In this document: positions 25,543 to 38,390 of the stretch, piece after piece
Numbering within the stretch: position 1 is the first letter of the stretch
Layout: the number at the start of each line of letters is the position of its first letter
Origin: Blumeriella jaapii
Lineage: Eukaryota > Ascomycota > Leotiomycetes > Helotiales > Drepanopezizaceae
DNA: 64,000 bases
Direction: 5' to 3'
NCBI GenBank assembly: GCA_009599575.1
Contig: VWND01000029.1
Coordinates: 124,001-188,000, forward strand
Made by a program: the position numbers and the translations under genes
Notes under the pieces: model-generated
Seen by the model: the letters and a program-made list of their open reading frames with translations, nothing else
The model's database searches: none
Told to the model about the DNA's origin: nothing

Positions 25543-25806
25543 TGTTACAGCTAGCTTGAGGGTGATCAGAAGGGTGATATGGACCAAAAGGTACGCATGT
25601 AAATTAAAAAAAAAACACCGAGCTAGAATGCTCGGGATCGCGAATTTTATATACAGTGGGTTGCGCTTGTGGATCACGTGACTTAGCGCGAGGCCTAGTG
25701 GCCGAGGTGGTCCGTGCCCAAACCTTATTCCAACACCACCGGCAATCATACCACTGGCAACCATACCACTGGCAACCATACCACTGGCCAGGGAAGAATC
25801 GTAACA
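25543..25806 (-). repeat. 3' LTR of element D
   Basis: 264 bp, terminal TGTTAC/GTAACA. It is the best preserved LTR of the repeat block, with many unmutated CpA sites. It includes three tandem copies of a 15-bp unit (CAACCATACCACTGG type, 25743-25787) and one CACGTG (about 25677). Confidence 0.93.
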
Positions 25807-26465
25807 CTACCCCCCCTTTCCGAAGAATTGCGTCCGCGCAATTGCGGTTATAAGTCTATCGTCCTCCAATTCAGTGTAATCTTCCCTGCTTTCGTTATAA
25901 GCTTGCAACCATACGAAAAGCGCTCGTAAAAAGCCTTTGGCGATAGGGTGCGATCGGTAGAATATTTAAAAAATATAAAAAACCGTTATAGCGTTAAAAC
26001 AAAAGTATTATTCGAGATTTTTATTAACGCTTTTTCAATTGATTTAATATTGCAATACACTTTTATGCAATCTCGAACCTATTATTTCTTCGATTTTCTA
26101 TTCCGTTTATTCAGAAAGTAATTAAATAAAAGCTGGTTCGGAGCGGCGTTGGCCAGGTAAAAGGTTGCTGATATGCTTTCGGAGCGAATATAAATGAAAA
26201 ATTAAATGAATTAACCAGTCTGCGAGAAAATCAAGCTTTCAATTCTTTTTTATTTTATCGACGATTTTAATTAGGTCGTACCATTTGTTTAAGAATTTCC
26301 GGGAAAGTCGGTCGAGCTTTCAATTTTTAATACTTACTAATACTTCGTCGCTTATATTTCAATCCATTGGTCGTTTATATAAATTAGCGAAGCGCTTTAT
26401 TTTGGCTTGTTATTGCGTAATAAATAATTGCGCGTATTTTACAACTTTTTTAGCTCGGAAGGCCA
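25807..26465 (-). pseudogene. Element D integrase C-terminus with chromodomain
   Basis: On the minus strand, pieces read EEIIGSRLHKSVLQY followed after stops by a KNLEWY-like segment. This fits a chromodomain of the type fused to integrase in fungal chromoviruses (EVExIxxxRxxxxxxxYxVKWKGY). Upstream pieces (RLPPKLAAKWYGPIKIVDKI-like) are the GPY/F region. The gene continues at 32889 beyond element F. The polypurine tract lies at 25807-25820. Confidence 0.72.
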
Positions 26466-26732
26466 TATGACGATTCACTCCGTTGCCACCTCTCGTGTCC
26501 CAACAACTACGTATAGCTGCAAGCTCCTTGGTCTCCTGATGGGTTTCTCTATCAATTGTAGAAATTATTTATATATATAAGACTTTTTTTTTTTAACAAC
26601 TTCTGCCTTTTGCAATTGTTGATTCTAAATGAATATTTTTATTACAAAACCAAAAGCTCGTTTTTTTATATTATATAAACACAGCGATCAATTAATTAAT
26701 TTTTCGGCCCTTCGATTAATTAAATCGTTATA
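26466..26732 (+). repeat. 5' LTR of element F
   Basis: 267-bp LTR starting TATGACGATTCACTCC and ending ATCGTTATA. Confidence 0.93.
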
Positions 26733-27299
26733 TTATTAACAACTTTTTTTTTACGCTGGCGACGGCGTAAATTATTTTTTCCTTCGAATTTTTCACGAGT
26801 TATACCAAAATGATCGACCGGTCGTAAAAAAGCCTATTTCCGCATTTTGCGAAAAATGGCTTTTGTTTAACGATTTTTTTTTTAGCAAAGCTTTTCAGCT
26901 TCTGCTACTATATTTTAACCTTCTTTTTCTTAATCAGCGAAAAAACAGCCTTTTCCAAAAGCTTTTTTTTTTAAAAAACAGTTTTCTTTCCGAAGAAAAA
27001 AAAACAAAAAAAAAGGCAGAGCGCTAACCATTTCGCCTGCCATCTTTTTCTTACAGCTTAGCGCTGAAAGCGTTTAGTTAAAACTTTTGCAAAATCAATT
27101 AAAAAAAGCGCAAAAGCGTAAACGATAATTCCTGGAAACTATACGACTGCGACAAACCTTTTAATTAAAGCGTTTAGTAAAATCTATCGAACGTGCTTCT
27201 GCCAGCCGCGAATCTGCTGCTTTTTTTTTTTTTCGCAACGTTTTATTTCAATTAACAAACGCTGCAAACCAATCTTTACGCTTTTCGCGAACTTTTTTT

Positions 27300-28210
27300 A
27301 AATTTTCTTATAACGGCCAAAACCTTAGCGCGCTTTTTAAACGCTATGATTTTTATTTATTTACTAATTTTCGATTAGCTCGTATAAAACGCGTTCCGAA
27401 CTTTGAGTTTAAGCTAAATAATAATAAAAATTACAAAGCACGCCATTAAAAAACTAAAATTTTCGATAATTTCGAATTTTACTACGATTATTTCGCTAGC
27501 GATCGATTACGCAAAAATTATATATTCGATTAAACCGAAAGCGTAGCAAAAAAGTTTCTGACCCCGCGTATTTTAAACCGTTCCGATTTTACTTTTTCCG
27601 AAAAATTAGTAAAAAAAATCGCCGATTTCCTGGCCGATTTTTCAAACGTTTAAAAAGCCGAAAACGAATTCAAAATGCTTGTAATAAATACGCACGACGA
27701 CTTTTAGCGCTTTTATCTGCGATTTTCCATTTTCGCAGCAAACGCTCAAATACGAACCGATAAATAGCTTCGGAACGCTTTCCGCGATAAAATACTAAAG
27801 CGTTTACGAAAAAAATTGCATTTGAAATAAGCGCGTATAACGATTTTTAAAAATTAGCTTACCGCCGTCCGACAAAAAAAATAAAATCAGTTGGCCGAGC
27901 GAATTTTATACGCGAATCGCTTTTTTATTAAATCTACCATTTATTAAAATAATAAGTTTTTAATTAAAGCGTATTACGAGTTAAATCGTACGTACGAAAA
28001 TCGTTCTAATGCTTTACAGGCTTTTCTTCAGCCTTTTGTTTTTTTTCCTTTTTTACGCTAAAACGCCTCTTTTGGCGTTTTTTCTTTTCGATCGGACCAA
28101 TAACAACGCTCGTTTTTTATTTTATATCAGAAAGTTTAAAAAGGCCAATCTGTACGATTTTTTACGGGCCGACCTTCGGTTCTATTCAAAAGCTTTCCTA
28201 AGCTGGTAGA
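27300..28210 (+). pseudogene. Element F gag remnant
   Basis: Gag capsid pieces equivalent to those in B. The longest frame, 28009-28209, is the C-terminal region (DRTNNNARFLFYIRKF). Stops occur throughout. 26733-27300 is leader without recognisable coding. Confidence 0.72.
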
Positions 28211-28369
28211 TGTAAACGAAATCGAGCCGGCCGAAAATTCGCCCTTTAATAATAGTAGTAAAAACGAAAACCCCTTTCCAAACGATTTCCAAAACGCATA
28301 CGAAAAAATTAAAAACTCTTCCGTTAATCGAGAAAACGCTCAGGCCTAAGCAAAGCCTTTTTTTTAGGC

Positions 28370-31300
28370 GTATTGCGCGATATGCGTTACTTTGACGTTC
28401 GAAAGCTTTTTAATAGCGATTTATTAATAATTCCTATTATATTTACTAAAAATAGCCTTTCGTATAAAATAAAAGCATTCGCCGATTCTAAAGCGAACGG
28501 TTATGCGTTAATCGATTCGGCGCTGATCAAATCTTTTTTTTTTTTTTTAAAACTTTTGATTTAATTTTTTCCGACTTTTTTTTTTGTAAAAAAGTATAAT
28601 AGAATTCGTAGCTATTTAATTATATATTTTACGCTTTTTAATTTTATTATTGACAATCGAATACAATCGTTTATTTTTTTTTTGATTACCAATCTCGGAA
28701 ATCATAGTGTAATTTTAAAAAAAGCTTGGCTGGCCGAATATCAAGTTTTATTAAATTGTAATAAACGCAAGTTTTATTAGCCAAAGTCTTACTTCTTTAC
28801 AATCTTTTACGCTCGTTGTATTAAAGTTTTTTATTTGCATTTTCGAAAAATTTAATTTCGCTATTAAAACGACGCTGTGAAACGTGACAAAAGCCTTAAT
28901 CAATTATAGCAGATTTACGACGTTATGCGAAACGCGAAAAAGTCGAATTTCATTCGCGGTGCCAATTTCGATAGCGACGCTAATAAGATAATACAAAAAA
29001 TCATATCATTTTCCTAAGCTGACGATCCTTTTTTTATTATTTTTTATTTTTTTTCTTTTTTTTTTTTTTCGTCAAAACAGCTTTTTCGTTCTACGAAAAA
29101 CAATTATATTAAAAACCGAAGAAAAGCTTTCGCCGCGATAGCTTTTCAGTTTAATATAATCGATAGTTTAAACAAGCCGCTTTTTAAACTTTTTAAACGA
29201 CCAGTTCGAAAACGAATCTCCCAATCTACTGCTTATTCAATTTCCATCTGCCAGATTATTGCATACGCTTTCAAATTGATTTTCAGAAAAAAAGCAATTA
29301 AAATATTTTCAATTTTTTTGTACGAAATCGATAAAATACTAAACGACCTTACGTATAATATTTTTTTTAAAATCTAATTTCATAATTTTTTCGAACGTTT
29401 CAAAATCAACGAAATATCGATTTCGACCCTTTTAATCAGCTTAGCAAAGCTAATTTCGAATAAACCTTTTTCGAATTTTTTTCCTCGGAGTACAAAAACT
29501 TCGAATACGTATTTTCTAAAGCCGCTAGTAACGAGCTAGCCTCTTACCGGCCCTACGATTATAAAATCGAGTTTATTATAAATAAAAAAAAGCTGAAATA
29601 CATTCTTTTGTATAAAATATCGATTTTAAAGCTCGAGATTATCAAAACTTACTTGTAAAATAACCTTGACAAAAGCTTTATCGAACTTTTCACCGCTTTT
29701 TTCGCTGTTCTAATGCTTTTCGCTAAAAAACCCGACGGTTTACTGCGTTTTTGTATCGATTATCGAGCTTTTAATAATATTATTCGTAAAAATCGCTATC
29801 CCTTTTTTTTTATCGATAAAACTTTTGCTCGTTTTTCGAAAGCGCGAATTTTTACAAAGCTCGATATTCGTTAAGCTTTTTACAAAATTCGAATAAATTT
29901 CGCTAGTAAAAAACTAACGACGTTTCGTACGCGTTACGGCGCTTATAAGTGCAAAATGTTATTTTTTGGCTTTATTAATAAATTCGCAATTTATCAACGC
30001 TATATAAACGACGTTCTTTTCGATTATTTAAACGATTTCTGCATTGCATATTTAAATAATATTTTTATTTATTCGTCCGACTTTTTGAAATACGCTATAT
30101 ACGTTCGCAAAGTGCTTCAAAAGCTCGCTGACGCTAGATTACAGGCCGATATTCGAAAATCTAAATTTAATATTATTCGGACCCGTTATTTAAGTTTTAT
30201 TATTTCGACTGAAAGCTTAAAAATAAACTTAAAGAAAATTTCCGTGGTCGCTTACTGGAAGCTTTTTATTATTATAAAAAGTATACAAAACTTTTTTGGT
30301 TTTTGTAATTTTTACCGACGTTTTATTCGAGATTACGATATAATTGCAAAGCTTTTGGTCCATTTGACCAAAGCTAACGTTTTTTACAATTTTACTTTTA
30401 AATATTAAGATAATTTCGACCTTTTTACACTAGCTTTTACTATTGCATCAATTTTATAATATTACAAGCAAGACTTTCCCTGTATATTAAAAACTGACGC
30501 TTCCGACAGCGTAGTAGTTTTTATACTTTCGCAATTTTATAATAACGATTGGCTTTCAATCGCTTATTTTAGCAAAACTATAGCTTTCGCAAAGCTAAAC
30601 TACGTCGTATACGACAAAAAAATACTCGCAATCGTAAGATTTTTAAATAATTTTCGTGCTAAATTAGCTAGCTTAATTTATTAAATTAAAATAATTATTA
30701 ATTATAAAGCTTTAAAATATTTTATAATCTTTAAATTTTTAAACGCTCGATAAGCACGCTGGGCCGAGCTTCTCGCCGATTACAACTTTTTTATTACGTA
30801 CAGACCAAATAAACACAACTTTTTGACTGACGCACTAACACGTCGTACGAGCGAACTCGACCGCTAACTTTTTTAAACGCATCCAGCGCTTGCAAACCTT
30901 TTTTTAAGCAAATCAGATCGATTACCGATTTTTAATTAAAAAATTTCGATTTTCCACGGCTTCCGAAACAGCTGTTTTTATCGTTAAAATAGCTGATTTC
31001 TTTTCCGCACTTCGTATCGTTAACCAGCTTTTCTACGCTAATCGCACAGCTAGCAGCCTGATAGCCTTTCGAAAAAAAACTATACGAAACGCTACGAAAG
31101 GAAACGATAACAACATTCCGTATATATTTAAACGCGATTTGCTATTATATCACGGTCGTTTAATAATTCCAGACGTCGATCATTTTCGTTTGGCTTTTGT
31201 ACGAAAAATGCACGACCAAATTTCCATCGCTTATTTTAGCGCTCGCAAAACTACGCAATTGCTTTCGAACCAATACTATTAGCGAAGTATAATAATTTTT

Positions 31301-32610
31301 GTAAAATAATACTATCGCAACTGCTACGCTTATCGAAAGAGTTTTGTTTTAAAAAATAAGCGCTCCGGCCTTTTTCAGCTTTTTCTTGTTTTTAACCACT
31401 TTTGAAAATACGTTACAATAGACTTTTGCAGCTTTAACAAAAACAAACACGGTTACGATAACGTATTTATAATAATAAATCGCTTTTTTAAGCAAGCTAT
31501 TTCGATTTTTTATTATAAAAATATCGACGCTCGAAGCTTCGCCAAATTGTATATATTTCACGTATACAAATATTTTAGCTTTTCAAAAAGTATTATTAGC
31601 GATCGTGGCCCCTAGTATTAATTTATTTTTTGATTTGAATTAAACAAAATATTCGGTACGCAACTAAAGCTTTCGACAGCCGTTTACTTTGAAACCGACG
31701 GTCAGACCGAAATTTATAATTAATATTTATAAAAACGCCTTCGACTCTTCGTAAATTTTTATTAAAACGATTAAAACGAATTTCTTTTAATAATAAATTT
31801 CGCTTAAATAATCCTTTTTTACGAAAGTCTAAATGGCTTTTCACCTTTTAAAATTGTATACGATTATATTTTTCATACCAATTGAAACTGGAAGCTCGAC
31901 ACTTCTCTTTTCCTTAATCTTTTATATAAATTAAACGTAAACGAAGCTCGTGCGTACGCTCGCCGCTATTACGACGTTTGAAACTTCGCCAAATCGCACT
32001 TTTAACAAGCCTACGACAAAATAAAAAAGAATGCGAATAAGTTTCGCCGCGCGATCGATTTTAACGTTAGCGATTACGTATAGCTCGATATACGTTTATT
32101 TTCGATTTTCCGGCCCTTTCGCAAGTTCGACAATTTTACAAACGGCTTTTTTAAGATTGTAGCCAAAATTTTCGACAACGCTTTTAAGCTAAACCTTTTT
32201 AATATTATAAACGTACATTCAGTTTTTCACGCTAATCGACTGCGTAAAGCAGCTGACGACGCGCTTTCAAATCAAGTTAATTCAGCTCTTGAATTTATTA
32301 ATATAATTAGTAAGCTTAAATACAAAGTCGAAGAATTAATCGCTTGTCGAATACAGCGGAAAACCTTTTAATACAAAGCTTTTTAAATAAGCTTAAATAA
32401 AAATCTCACGTGGTACTTCGCGTTTGACTTTATATACGTTTTTCTGAAAGTGCGCGACTTTTACTTAGCGCATAAAAAGCTTTCCGATTCTTCCGCAAAA
32501 CTTGTAGACTGGCTGAAAACGTATTTCGAAAGTTTGAATTCGTACGATTATTTAGATAGCGACGTATTAATAAATAAAAGCTCGAGGGCGCGCTTTTTTC
32601 GGACGGAGAA
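28370..32610 (+). pseudogene. Element F pol (protease to chromodomain), RIP-destroyed
   Basis: Protease region 28373-28564 keeps the active-site Asp-Ser (ADSKANGYALID), unlike B. The RT palm is in frame 29956-30408 with the catalytic box AYLNN (YLDD expected), followed by RNase H pieces near 30,480-30,900. The integrase zinc region and core lie at about 31,080-31,830, and the chromodomain region at about 32,300-32,540. The purine-rich tract CGGACGGAGAAATAG precedes the LTR at 32615. Confidence 0.86.
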
Positions 32611-32614
32611 ATAG

Positions 32615-32883
32615 TATAACGATTCACTCCGTTGCCACCTCTCGTATCACCCCAGCAACTACGTATAGCTACAAGCTCTCTGGTTTTTTGATAGGTCTCC
32701 TTATCAATTGTAAAAATTATTCATATATATAAAGCTTTTTTCTTTTAGCAACTTCTGCCTTTTGCAGTTGTTAATTCTAAATAAATATCTTTGTTACAGA
32801 ATCAAAGGCTCGTTTCTCATACCATATGAATACGGCGATCAGTTGACTGATCTCCCGGCCCTCCGACTAATTAAATCGTCACA
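32615..32883 (+). repeat. 3' LTR of element F
   Basis: 269-bp LTR starting TATAACGATTCACTCC and ending TCGTCACA, followed by GGCCA. Confidence 0.94.
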
Positions 32884-32888
32884 GGCCA

Positions 32889-35800
32889 AATGCAAAATCT
32901 CGTCGCGGTTAAGCTTTTCGGTGGCCGAGCGAAAAAAACGGAGGTTATTTATATTTTAAAATATGCGAGCTTTGTATTTATTTAAAATTTAAAAAAGAAA
33001 AACGTTGCCGAAAAATTCGTGCGGTAAAATCAGTTATGCAATATTTATTAAAAGTAAAAAGCGTTTCTAATTGTCTTGATAATAAAAGCAAAAGAGGCGG
33101 AAGCGTTGCTTAATATATTAGTTTATTACTTCGGTTTGCCTATCGATATTAAAATTATACGCAATAATCAATTTAATTTTGGTTTTTAATATGCGACAAA
33201 GTTTTTGCTAAAAAACCGAAATAAACTAAGCTTTTCGGTCCGAAACAATTAAATCCGGCATGCCGAAATAGCGCACCTAATAAATTAAAAACAAAACTGC
33301 TAGTTTTTTCGCTATAATAATTTTATAGCAAAAGATTAACAAAAGCTTTTTAAACAAGCGATCCATTATTACAAAAGCGAAATCGTAACCATTTTCGTTT
33401 AATAGAAATTTCGTAAAATTTATCGTTAAATATTAATAAGGCTTGTTAAATATAAATAAAAGCTTTAAAAAGCCCGGGGTTTTATCGCGCCTAGTTTTTA
33501 TTCGTATGCAACGACAATTCGAAACGTATTATTATATATCTGCTTTTATAGCTTTTTAATAATATTTGCGACCGACCAAAAGTTTTATTTTTCTTATTTT
33601 AACGTATACTACGCAAAGCTGTTCGTAAATATATCGGATTAAAAAGGTTCGCAATTCGAAAAGTTTCAAAAGTATTACTAATCTGCTTTGAAAAAACAAT
33701 TTGTTTTATCGCAATTAATAATTAAAATTATAATTGCGAATTTGCGCTCGTTGCGCTTCGAAAAAAAAAAGTTTTTATTAACTTGCAGCAAATCGTTTAT
33801 AATTATATAATTATGTATATCGTACGCGATTACGGAAGTTGGATCTGCGGGTTTTTCTGTAAGCATTTTATTCTTTTCGTTTTCGCTGTTTTTTTCGAAG
33901 GGAATGCTATCGTTATCGCGCTTATCGGACGTTATTTCCATAAGCGCCAGCGTGGTTATGCTTTTAGCAGCTATTTTTTTTAAAATTTAAAAATCCAATT
34001 TATCGTTTAAAAACATCTGCTGCTTTCGAGCTGTTCGCTGTCGCGCTTTTAATAAAAAAATATTTTAATTTTTGCGAGAAAAGATATCAGCGAGCGTATT
34101 AATAATTTCCGACCGATATATAATTATAAAATAAAAATCGGCGAAAAACTCGGTTTATCGGGCTTATCGAGCCGAAAAGTCTTTGATTATTATAAAATAT
34201 TCCAAAGCGCGGTAATCGGTGTATATATATACGTTTTTTTAAGCGCTTAACAGCTTCGGCTTATAATTTTTAAAAAAGCGAAAAATAACGAAAAGCTTTT
34301 TATCGTAAATCGGGTAATTAAGCTCGGCGTCGATTATAATTTTAAAAAAAAAACCGACCGGATAATAAAAGTCATTTTTTTGCAATTGCGACAATACGCT
34401 AGCTATTATTTTATTAAAAAAATCGGTTTCCAAACGCGTTTATTTGTAAAAATCGTAATAGCATAGAATAGAAATATTTAACAAAGCTTTGCGTAATGTT
34501 TTTTATACGTTTTTCTGCTTTTTTTCGAATACGAAAAAAACGTTTTTGCCTGTAAAAGCAATAAAAAAGCGGCAAATGCGGTTATAGCCGGCTATAAAAC
34601 GTTTGTAAAAATTGCAAAAGCCCAGAAAGCTTTGCACGCCTCGCATATTCGCTGCATATTGCTAATTTTTAATAATAGCGATTTTTTCCGGGTTTATTTT
34701 AATATTTTGGGTGCTAATAACGAAATTTAAGAATTTGATTTTCGTAATATTAAATTCGCACTTTTTAATATTAGCTTTCAGGCCGTGTTTTTTTAGAATC
34801 GACAAAATCTTTTTAATATAAACTTTATATTTTAAGTTATTCGCGAAGTAAATAAAAATATTATTAAAATACGCCGAGCAAAAATTATTTAAATGCTTTA
34901 TAAAAATATTATTAATAAAACGTTGAAATATAGCGGATTTATTAATAAGGCCGAACGAAAAAACTTTATATTTATATATGCTGTATCGGATGCGGAAACT
35001 AATTAGTTTTTCAAATTTTTCGGATATCCGGACTCGATTGAATATTTGTTAAATATTAATTTTTGTAAATATTTTAGCTTTAATAATTCGCGCTAATATT
35101 TTATCGATTAAAAGCAAAAGATAAAAATCTTTTTTCGTAAAATCGTTAAGCTTACGGTAATCGATATATAAGCGCATAAAGCCGTTTGATTTTTTAGTAA
35201 ATAAAATCGGAGCGGCGAAAAAAGTATTAAAAAGTTTAATAAAGCTTTTATGCAAATTATCGAAAATATAACTTTTGATTTTTGTAAATTATTTATTCGT
35301 AAAACGTTTAAGTAATTTTATAAAAAGCGTATTTTCCGTAGCCAAATATATTTTGTAATTTACACCGGAGCGGCGAAAAGCGAATTTGTCGCCTTTTTGC
35401 TTGTAAAACAGTTTTTCGAACTCCGAGTATTAAGCTGAAAAAAGCTTTTTCATAAAAATCACGTTGTCGTTATACTTGGCTTGCAAAGCGTCGGAAACGG
35501 AAATGCTTTTTATTGCCGCGAATTATATAATTTCTGCAAACTCGGCGATTTTCGCACGGCGGAAACGTTTTCTGTTTATATTATGCATAAAAACAATAAA
35601 CGTGCAATCGCTAAGTAATAATAACCTTTTTTTTTTCGCGGCCCGCATTCGCTTTTCGTAACGTATTTATAAAGCGCTGAATGCAAAGGCGGAAATACAG
35701 CTGATATTGCAATTGAAAATAAAAAAAGTAATTAGCACGGTTGGAAAAACCGGCTTGGTCGATTCAAAGCTGCTAATAAAAAACTTTTCCATTTTGTTTA

Positions 35801-36200
35801 AACTGCTTTTAAAATCTCGCATAAACGTAGAGGGTTTACTAGCTCCAAAACCTAAATAAGCTTTTTTAATCGTTGTAAAAATGTTGGCAAAAATATATAA
35901 GGCTTTTATTACGCTGTTTCGTCTGTTTGTATCTTTTTAATATATACGACTAAGCACTTTGGGCTTTGTTCGCTAATTAAAATCGACGAATAATTGCTTA
36001 TTAAAATAAAAAATAATAAATATATCGAATAGCCATTTTATTTTGTTTTTTTTTTGGCTATACGCTTGTTTCAAATCGTAGTGCTGTAAAAATTTGCGAC
36101 TAATAAAAACGTCGGTAAAGCCCAGGTTTATAATTAAAAAAGGAAAATTTACACGACGTCGGTTAATCGTAAAAAAAAAAAATAACAAAAAAAATAAGCT
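32889..36200 (-). pseudogene. Element D protease, RT, RNase H and integrase core, RIP-destroyed
   Basis: Minus strand, right to left. The protease piece 35973-36188 (TDVFISRKFLQHYDLK) lies downstream of the zinc knuckle. RT frame 35049-35255 includes MRLYIDYRKLNDFTKKD, with its catalytic box reading YFNN (about 34,860). RNase H frame 34239-34433 starts ETDFFNKIIASVLSQLQ. The integrase core near 33,050-33,300 has SDRGSLF and DRQTEVINQYI, where DGQTE is expected. Stops occur throughout. The integrase gene continues beyond element F at 26465. Confidence 0.83.
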
Positions 36201-36299
36201 TTTTCGGCTCGCTATTATAGCCGGTGGATATAATAGATTTGTGCAGCCGAATAAAACTTATTTCGAAACGTTAAAAAAGTTAATACGCTAAAAAAGTTT

Positions 36300-37600
36300 T
36301 AATCGCATCGAAAATATTAGTTCCGCCATCGATATATACAAATGTTTTAATATATAATTTATTGCGTGCTAGTTTTATAAAAATTAAAAACTGTCGCCCT
36401 TTTATTAAAAAACGCTGATTAAATTTTAAATCCTTTTATAAATCGAATCTTTTGTTATAATAAAAGTTTTTGCTACGGTTTAAAAGTTTTTTAACAAGTC
36501 GTTTTGCTTTTCGTCGATAATTATTTCGGCGATTTTGCGATTAAGTTTGGCGTCGGAATAAACGTTTGCGAAATGGCCGGGCTTGCCGCAGTTATAATAA
36601 GCGCCAAAGAAACGCGCAGCTAAGCGAAAAAAACCGGAAGTGGCAGAAGTAACAGCTATACGTTCGTAAGAATTTTTATCAAAAGAAAAAAAAGCCGTGC
36701 GAGCAGAAAAAGCTAGAAAAGTAAAACGCTATAAAACTTTGAAAATACCGGAAGTACGCCTAGAATCCTGATTAGCAAAGGCTATAGCAAAAAAAAAATA
36801 GTTTATGCGACGAGCAAAAGCCATTTTTTCAGCTCGGATATTGCGTGACTTTTTATTCGCAACGGCCAAAAACTCGTTCAAAATAATATAATTACCATTT
36901 ATTTTATACTTTTTTATTCGAAAGTCGTATTTAAAAATAAAAATAACTTTTTCGCATATATTTTTAAATCAACGGTTTTTAGCAATTTTGCTAATAATTA
37001 CGTAACGAATAAACAAAAAACGAAAATTATTATAAATTTAACCGTTGTTTATATAAAGCTTATTATATTGCAATTTAGCAAATTAAACGCGATTATAATC
37101 AAAAAAGCGCTGATTAAAAATGCGAAAAACGTTTCGGACCGACTGGGCTTGATTATAAAACTCGAAGTTCAAATGCTTTAAAATAATAGTTTTTGCTTTT
37201 CTAATAGTGCATTTAAAATATACTTTGGCTTAATTTATACTTTGTATAAAGTTTTTTAAATACTTTTTAATAAACAATTTTATATTTATCTTTTATATAT
37301 TATATTCAACCTTTTTTTAATAGTCGCTGAAAGCGTGGCGAAAGTATTTGATTTTGGATAATTCGATTTAAAAGATAGCTGGGTCGAGAACGAAAAAATA
37401 ATATTCGGGAATTGGTTAAAAATCCGCCGTAAAAGCGCGCGAAGCTCGGAATAAAAAAAAAAAGGCGTCGCGGGCGATATTAGCGAAAAAGGCTGGAAGG
37501 CGAGCGGCGGCAATAACTTAAGCGATTATCTAAGCGATTTAAAGCTGCTAAGCCGCAGTGAATTTTTTAGCGTTAGCAAACATGCTAGGCAGTCGTAAAA
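36300..37600 (-). pseudogene. Element D gag remnant with zinc knuckle
   Basis: A CCHC zinc knuckle remnant reads YYNCGKPGHF on the minus strand (about 36,570-36,605), the expected nucleocapsid motif with its first cysteine read as tyrosine. Further upstream the frame 37286-37513 is proline/serine-rich and is probably the Gag N-terminal half. 37600-38121 shows no recognisable coding and is taken as leader. Confidence 0.65.
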
Positions 37601-38121
37601 GCATTCGTCGGTTTAAAAGTATTAAAATGTCAGCGTCGTACAATTCGATTTTAAATTCGATCGTAAAGCGAAAGGACCTAATAAATAAATCGGCTGCAAA
37701 TAATTATAATTCGATAGAAAAGTCGTAAAATAAAAACTCGCTGCCAGAATCGTCGAAAAAGCCTAGAACGAATAAAAATTAAAAAGCGCCAAAAGCGGAA
37801 GCAAAAAGTAGAAATGCTGATTCGAAGCCGAATCGTACGGATTGCGTTCGTTTTCGAATGCCGCGTCGACTTATAAAAAAAGCATAAAGTGTTGTAATAT
37901 TAAAAAAAAGCGATTCGAATTACAAAAGCAAATCGAATTAATAAAAAAAAAAGACTCCAGCTTTTTTTGAAAACAAAATTAATAAAAAAGAATTCTGATT
38001 AAAGCACCGATAAATAAACGTCGGTACGGGCGATCTGAAAAAAGTTCGAATTGCAAAAGCAAATCGAATTCTTAACCGTAAATATAAAGTTTCTCAGCGA
38101 AAATTGTTTAGTTTTTTTTTA

Positions 38122-38385
38122 TATTATAGCTAGTTTAAAAATGATCAGAAAAATAATATAAACCAAAAGGTACGCATATAAATTAAAAAAAAGACACCGA
38201 GCTAAAATGCTCGGGATCGCGAACTTTATGTACAATGGGTTGCGCTTATAAGTCACGTGACTTAGCGCGAGGCCTAATGGCCGAGGTGGTCCGTGCCCAA
38301 ACCTTATTCCAACACCACCGGCAATCATACCACTGGCAACCATACCACTGGCAACCATACCACTGGCCAGGGGAGGATCGTAACA
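38122..38385 (-). repeat. 5' LTR of element D
   Basis: 264 bp. The gag-proximal end is heavily mutated (TATTATAGCTAGTTTAAAA against TGTTACAGCTAGCTTGAGG in the partner), while the outer half is almost intact. It has the same three 15-bp tandem units (38322-38366). Confidence 0.93.
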
Positions 38386-38390
38386 ACTTT

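Larger units (their letters stand above)
26466..32883 (+). mobile_element. Ty3/gypsy chromovirus element F (complete, nested in D)
   Basis: 6418-bp plus-strand copy of the A/B/C/H family with LTRs at 26466-26732 and 32615-32883. The GGCCA duplication is perfect (26461-26465 and 32884-32888). It lies between the chromodomain and integrase-core parts of D, so it is the innermost element of the right nest. All domains are present and broken. Confidence 0.96.
25543..38385 (-). mobile_element. Second-family Ty3/gypsy chromovirus element D (complete, split by F)
   Basis: LTRs of exactly 264 bp (25543-25806 and 38122-38385) are flanked by a perfect ACTTT duplication (25538-25542 and 38386-38390) within the gag region of C. 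Orientation is minus: the polypurine tract GGAAAGGGGGGTAG abuts the LTR at 25807, and gag, protease, RT, RNase H, integrase and chromodomain run right to left. Element F is nested at 26466-32883. Net length is about 6.42 kb. LTR and protein sequences differ clearly from the A/B/C/F/H family. Confidence 0.95.

Noticed and set aside
25656..25929. Plus- and minus-strand frames with HTTGNHTTGN or GMVASG repeats
   Set aside because: They are the 15-bp tandem units inside the D LTR, not genes or a CRISPR array; there are no spacers.
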